Shown piece by piece: positions 5,567 through 9,207 of a stretch of DNA of 9,207 nucleotides (positions are counted from its first letter, which is position 1; each line of letters begins with the position of its first letter). The notes beneath the pieces were generated by a model. It was not told the origin of the DNA. It made no database searches and saw only the letters and a list, made by a program, of their open reading frames with translations. Source of the DNA: Gammaproteobacteria bacterium UBA3532 (lineage in GTDB: Bacteria > Pseudomonadota > Gammaproteobacteria > Enterobacterales > UBA3532); contig DFOV01000154.1 in NCBI GenBank assembly GCA_002376965.1, positions 5,750 through 14,956 on the forward strand, given 5' to 3'. A program made the position numbers and the translations under genes.

Positions 5567-8023
5567 TTACTGGTTCTGGTTCAATAATACTTCCAATTTA
5601 GCACGAGCTTGGCGTCGTCGCGATACTTGAAGCTTCTGATATAGGTGATTAATGTGGGTTTTTAATGTGCTTTTGGCGATAAACAGCTGTTGGCAAATTT
5701 CATCGTTGGATAAGTTTTTGCCAATCAATTTCAGCACTTCCCACTCTTTTTGAGTTAGGGGGATCTGACGCACGGCATCGGGTATATCCTGGTTTTTTTC
5801 GCTACGTTGTTTGGATGCATTCAGTTGGTAAAAGCGTAGTAGGATCCGGTCGGCTTTATCGCTTGCTACCATACATTTCTTTGGCCAGTTGGCGACCATT
5901 TGATAGCGATTAAGAAACGCGATAATCAGCCGTTCATCGTGCTCTGCAAGCTGAGATACCCAAATACGCCACGCTTGTTTTTGATGTGCTTCGTCTGCGA
6001 CCATTAATAGGAGTGTGGCATTATGGAGTTTATCCAGTGGTCGTTGGTAGTCACAGGCATGTTCATATAGGCGCAAAGCTGTTGCAAAGAGCGGCTCATT
6101 CGCTTCTTCCATAAAGGCCCTAAGCAGGCTATTTCGTTGATGCATTTGATATTGGTAAGGTGACAGCAAGCTCGCATCAATGGCTAAATGCGGGTAGAAA
6201 AAGGCCGCGTTCTTCTTATGCAGCAAGTAGTGAAGGGCTGCATATTCATTTTGAAGCTTGGTGTTTAAGTGTGTATGGCTCTGCTCCGCCTCAAACATTT
6301 TTTCGACGTAATTACCGGCTTGTTTTAGGTCGTCTGATAAAGTGAGAGCTAACACGATCAAGTTGAAATAGGCGATTTGATCTTCTGGAGGGCCGCCGCT
6401 GGTTAACCTCAATGCCTTCTTCAGAGCGTTGATCGCGGGTTCGTATTGACCCATAAGCAGGTGGTATTCACTATGGGCTCTCAGAATAAAACCTGTCGAG
6501 GAGTTGAGGCTAAGGCCATGTTCTCCGGCCATCTTTTCCGCCTGACGTACGACACCTTCCAGCGCATCCAGCTCTCCCTGTTCTAAATAACACAGTTGCA
6601 ACCAAAAAGCAGTCCACAATGCCGATTGTGGGCTTTGATATTTGAAGCCTAGCCCCATGGCTTTCTTCAAATGAACAATGGCTTCATCGAGTGCCGACTG
6701 CTCCCAGTTAATCTGTCCCATGGTTGAGTAGGCAATCGCCTGATGGAAGCCTTGGTCTGCATGGTTTAATGCAAATTGGCAACTCGCCGATGCTTGCTGA
6801 ATATCGCCGATGGTAAGTTGAGCCAAGCTCAGTATTGCCCTGATATTTCCTTGTTGGCCTGCTGTCCAGTGGCTGTTTTCTGTTAATGATTGTTCGATGA
6901 ATAGACTGGTATCGCGAGGGCGGTTTTTGTTGAGTAATAATAACGCTTGTAGAGAGGTTAGATTAACATGTTTAAGCAATGAACTGGGCGTGAGATGGCC
7001 GGTTAGTGCGTTGAGCAGAGAAAACTCTCCGACCTGGTATAGTGCTGCGCCGTAATGCTTTAAGAAGGACTCAACTGTTGCCTCGTCACCGCTATTGACC
7101 AGAAATGTGCCTGCGCGTCTCCAGTCCTGGCGCTGTATAAAGTAGTTAAATATCTCATTTGCAAAGCGCGCGAGCTGACTCTTTGATGGGGCCAGCTGCT
7201 CCTTTACTGCTGCCAGTATTGGTGGCAAAGAGAGGTACTCTTCGCCATGTTGCATCTCTATTTTAATTAGCTGCTGACGATGGAGCGGGTTCAACAAGGT
7301 GTTCAGTTCCGTTTCCTGGTGTATTTTGAGCAGTAAGCCCTTTGGCATTGGCTGCAACACTCCAATAAGGGAAAGCAGTTTTTGACTGGAGTTCCCCAGC
7401 GGTTCGACGACTTGCGCCATAATTTCATTGCATAGCATGCTGCGCAAAAGACCGACAAAGGGAGCTCCACAAGCAAGCTGTTCACATGACTGGCTGGCTA
7501 GCATTCCTAGCGTTCTCGGCCACCACAGCCATTCACGCATCTCTTGCATCAGTGAATCTGCTAATTGGGGCAGGTTATCTGCCAGCCAGGCTTGTTGCTG
7601 CTCAACTGACAACATTAATTGTTCGGCGGTGATCAGGCGAACATCGAGTAATTGCGATGTGAGTTCAGGGTAGGGAAGGTGGCGTGAAGTGATCACGACT
7701 TTTTGCTGCGACAGGCAAAATGATACTACAGCGTTTCTATCCAGCTTTTCAATGCCGTCAATGACGCAAAGATGTATGTCATTGCTTAAAGCGGGTAACT
7801 TCAGTCTTGCTCGTTCAAGCTTTTCGGCGCTGTCGATCCACAGTAAATCACTTGCCTGTTTGTTAGTTTCTTGCTGAAACAGCCTACGCGCCAAGGTGGT
7901 CTTTCCGTATCCGTATGGCGCAGCAATCCAGGTCAGCCTGCTGGTTAACTGTGATGAAAATAACGGTGTTGTCATGTGTTCGTATAAACCTGCCAGGGTT
8001 CTATAAATAGACCCTTTAATCAA
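5567..8023 (-). CDS. MalT/LAL-family ATP-dependent LuxR-type transcriptional regulator
   Basis: This large cytoplasmic regulator (818 residues from TTG, 802 from the inner ATG at 7975) has the three-part layout of the MalT/LAL class. An N-terminal STAND-type ATPase carries Walker A APYGYGKTT (35-43), Walker B-like LCVIDGIEKLD (85-95) and an ITSR motif (111-114). A long helical region (about 290-690) with TPR-like pairs follows, for example the 400-560 stretch. A C-terminal LuxR helix-turn-helix lies at about 755-815 (PLTQKEWEVLKLIGKNLSNDEIC and on). Family members bind ATP and an inducer, oligomerise and activate promoters. No sugar-use genes are nearby, so the inducer is unknown. The start is uncertain: the TTG has AAAAAGG abutting it with no spacer, and the ATG has only GGCAGG 13 bases away. 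It precedes def by 20 bases and diverges from the HAF-repeat gene. Confidence 0.9.
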   Translation of the reverse strand: MIKGSIYRTLAGLYEHMTTPLFSSQLTSRLTWIAAPYGYGKTTLARRLFQQETNKQASDLLWIDSAEKLERARLKLPALSNDIHLCVIDGIEKLDRNAVVSFCLSQQKVVITSRHLPYPELTSQLLDVRLITAEQLMLSVEQQQAWLADNLPQLADSLMQEMREWLWWPRTLGMLASQSCEQLACGAPFVGLLRSMLCNEIMAQVVEPLGNSSQKLLSLIGVLQPMPKGLLLKIHQETELNTLLNPLHRQQLIKIEMQHGEEYLSLPPILAAVKEQLAPSKSQLARFANEIFNYFIQRQDWRRAGTFLVNSGDEATVESFLKHYGAALYQVGEFSLLNALTGHLTPSSLLKHVNLTSLQALLLLNKNRPRDTSLFIEQSLTENSHWTAGQQGNIRAILSLAQLTIGDIQQASASCQFALNHADQGFHQAIAYSTMGQINWEQSALDEAIVHLKKAMGLGFKYQSPQSALWTAFWLQLCYLEQGELDALEGVVRQAEKMAGEHGLSLNSSTGFILRAHSEYHLLMGQYEPAINALKKALRLTSGGPPEDQIAYFNLIVLALTLSDDLKQAGNYVEKMFEAEQSHTHLNTKLQNEYAALHYLLHKKNAAFFYPHLAIDASLLSPYQYQMHQRNSLLRAFMEEANEPLFATALRLYEHACDYQRPLDKLHNATLLLMVADEAHQKQAWRIWVSQLAEHDERLIIAFLNRYQMVANWPKKCMVASDKADRILLRFYQLNASKQRSEKNQDIPDAVRQIPLTQKEWEVLKLIGKNLSNDEICQQLFIAKSTLKTHINHLYQKLQVSRRRQARAKLEVLLNQNQ

Positions 8024-8132
8024 CCTTTTTGTTCGATGTGCAGCTCAACCTCTGTTGATATTCTGAGCGGGTAAGCATAAGCACATACAAAATATATAGA
8101 AAAATATCAGCAGCAGAGCAACGGGAAATCTT
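8024..8132. promoter_or_regulatory. Divergent promoter region between the LAL regulator and the HAF-repeat gene
   Basis: These 109 AT-rich bases must hold the start signals of both divergent genes. A TTGATA near 8055 is followed 17 bases later by only a weak -10 (TAAGCA) on the plus strand, and AATATATAG lies nearer the plus-strand gene. A direct repeat TAAGCATAAGCA lies near 8073. No convincing sigma-70 pair or dyad operator is visible for either direction, which would suit activator-dependent promoters. Confidence 0.35.
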
Positions 8133-9207
8133 ATGAAACGTATTATTGGTATTGGCCTAATGGGCTACTTTTTCTGCCAGGCGGCATATGCAGCGCCACA
8201 GTATAGCCTAACCTATCTTGGCGACTTTGCACCAGCTGGAATGAATAATCATGGTGATGTGGTCGGCAGACATATGGCTTGGTATCAGCAACAGTTGATC
8301 GATTGGTCGAATCTTGGCCTGAAAGCTAAGGCGATAAATGATGCGGGGGAAGTGGTTGGTGAAGGCCCGCAGCGTGGGCATCCTGTCGATTTTTATCTAT
8401 CCTCTCCGAGTGCCTCTCCCCAAGAAACCGGCGTGCTGTGGTCGAATGATATTAATAGTCATGGTGTCATTCTCAGTCGGATGAGTGGAGCAGTGGTTCA
8501 GTTTGGAGGCGCTGCAACAAATCTTACTCAATCACATGCGATTCACGCCGAAGGCATGGCAATCAATGACCTGGCCCAAGTGGTTGGATGGGCCTACTTA
8601 GATCAGCAGGCGCAACAAAATCTTAATGAGAAGGCCTTCAGGTTGAGCCAGGGCCAGTTTGAGCTTCTCGACTCATCATCGGGTTTTGAGCAGAATTTTG
8701 CGATGGATATTAATCAATCAGGCCAAACCGTTGGTTATGGTGTTGAAGGGGGCGTTGCTAAGTCTTGGCAGGTTGAATCAGGCACTTCAGAAGTCAACCT
8801 TAGCTTGCACCAACAGCTTACCAGCGAACATGTTGGAGTATTAGACAGCTTTGCGCTTGCCAACAATCAACATAATGACACTGTAGGGCAAGTCGGGTTT
8901 GATTGTCAGGTGGTGGATTGTGAAGAGCAGGGAAACGTAGCAGGATTTGTATCCGTCAATAATTCTACCTACCTATTGAATCAGTTAATTGACGAAAATC
9001 ACCCGTTGCTCGATGAGTATCGCTTGGTTAAAGCGGTTGATATCAACGATCGTGGCCAAATAGCCGTGCTCGCAACGGCCATATCTAATAACCAAGAGCA
9101 TGCGTTGTTATTAACTCCTGATTACACCGCCAGCTTTGAATCGCTTTCTTTGCGTGGTACGCCCAACAGCTGGCAGTCTAGCCCGATGTCACTAGTCAAT
9201 GATCATA
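8133..9207 (+). CDS. Secreted HAF-repeat protein, 3' end outside window
   Basis: The frame is open from ATG 8133 through the window end (358 codons, no stop), so the gene continues to the right. Residues 1-20 are a clear Sec signal peptide (MKRIIGIGL core, cleavage after Ala-Tyr-Ala), so the mature protein starts APQYSLTYLGDF and is periplasmic, surface-bound or secreted. The body carries at least seven degenerate repeats of the HAF type, pattern (A/D)-I-N-D/N-x-G-x-V-V-G, with cores at about 37-46, 67-77, 106-112, 143-154, 192-202, 242-252 and 303-312. Such repeats are thought to form beta-propeller-like folds and occur in large extracellular proteins of unknown role. Cys258 and Cys263 could form a disulfide. 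A weak GGGA lies about eight bases before the start. DUF3466-like proteins are an alternative family name. The function is not known. Confidence 0.85.
   Translation, partial: MKRIIGIGLMGYFFCQAAYAAPQYSLTYLGDFAPAGMNNHGDVVGRHMAWYQQQLIDWSNLGLKAKAINDAGEVVGEGPQRGHPVDFYLSSPSASPQETGVLWSNDINSHGVILSRMSGAVVQFGGAATNLTQSHAIHAEGMAINDLAQVVGWAYLDQQAQQNLNEKAFRLSQGQFELLDSSSGFEQNFAMDINQSGQTVGYGVEGGVAKSWQVESGTSEVNLSLHQQLTSEHVGVLDSFALANNQHNDTVGQVGFDCQVVDCEEQGNVAGFVSVNNSTYLLNQLIDENHPLLDEYRLVKAVDINDRGQIAVLATAISNNQEHALLLTPDYTASFESLSLRGTPNSWQSSPMSLVNDH

Noticed and set aside
8659..8844. A 61-residue plus-strand frame inside the HAF-repeat gene
   Set aside because: It is out of frame with the continuous signal-peptide plus HAF-repeat reading frame, which explains the region fully.

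Overview
The window looks like chromosomal DNA of a free-living, probably marine or aquatic, gammaproteobacterium. The evidence is a zapG(yhcB)-degQ-degS gene order like that of Escherichia coli, a gammaproteobacterial-style second peptide deformylase, a MalT/LAL-type regulator, and moderate base composition. The genus cannot be named from the sequence. I see no mobile elements, tRNA, rRNA or CRISPR arrays. Two genes run off the ends of the window.

Left part, plus strand (1-1509): the C-terminal part of a hybrid sensor histidine kinase, entering the window exactly at its H-box and ending in a receiver domain. It is followed by a small four-helix membrane protein of unknown function with a TTG start. 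This converges, with five bases between stop codons, on the next block.

Middle, minus strand (1515-8023), in order of transcription: a large LAL/MalT-like ATP-dependent LuxR-type regulator, a peptide deformylase 20 bases behind it, then zapG/yhcB, degQ and degS. The last three form an envelope/division and envelope-stress cluster. ZapG is a membrane-anchored coiled-coil protein, here with an extended acidic tail. DegQ is a periplasmic two-PDZ protease/chaperone. DegS is a membrane-anchored one-PDZ protease of the type that cuts anti-sigma factor RseA/MucA to release the envelope-stress sigma factor. The intergenic regions carry signals: a near-perfect tandem 18-bp repeat before zapG, a 13-bp-stem hairpin after zapG, a sigma-E-like promoter overlapping a palindrome before degQ, and a clear intrinsic terminator between degQ and degS. 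That terminator also shows that degS starts at an internal GTG rather than at the most upstream ATG.

Right end, plus strand (8133-9207): the first 358 residues of a secreted protein with at least seven HAF-type repeats, transcribed divergently from the LAL regulator. No stretch longer than about 250 bases lacks a gene. I found no wholly new system. The best leads are the regulatory DNA around zapG-degQ-degS and the divergent regulator/secreted-repeat-protein pair.
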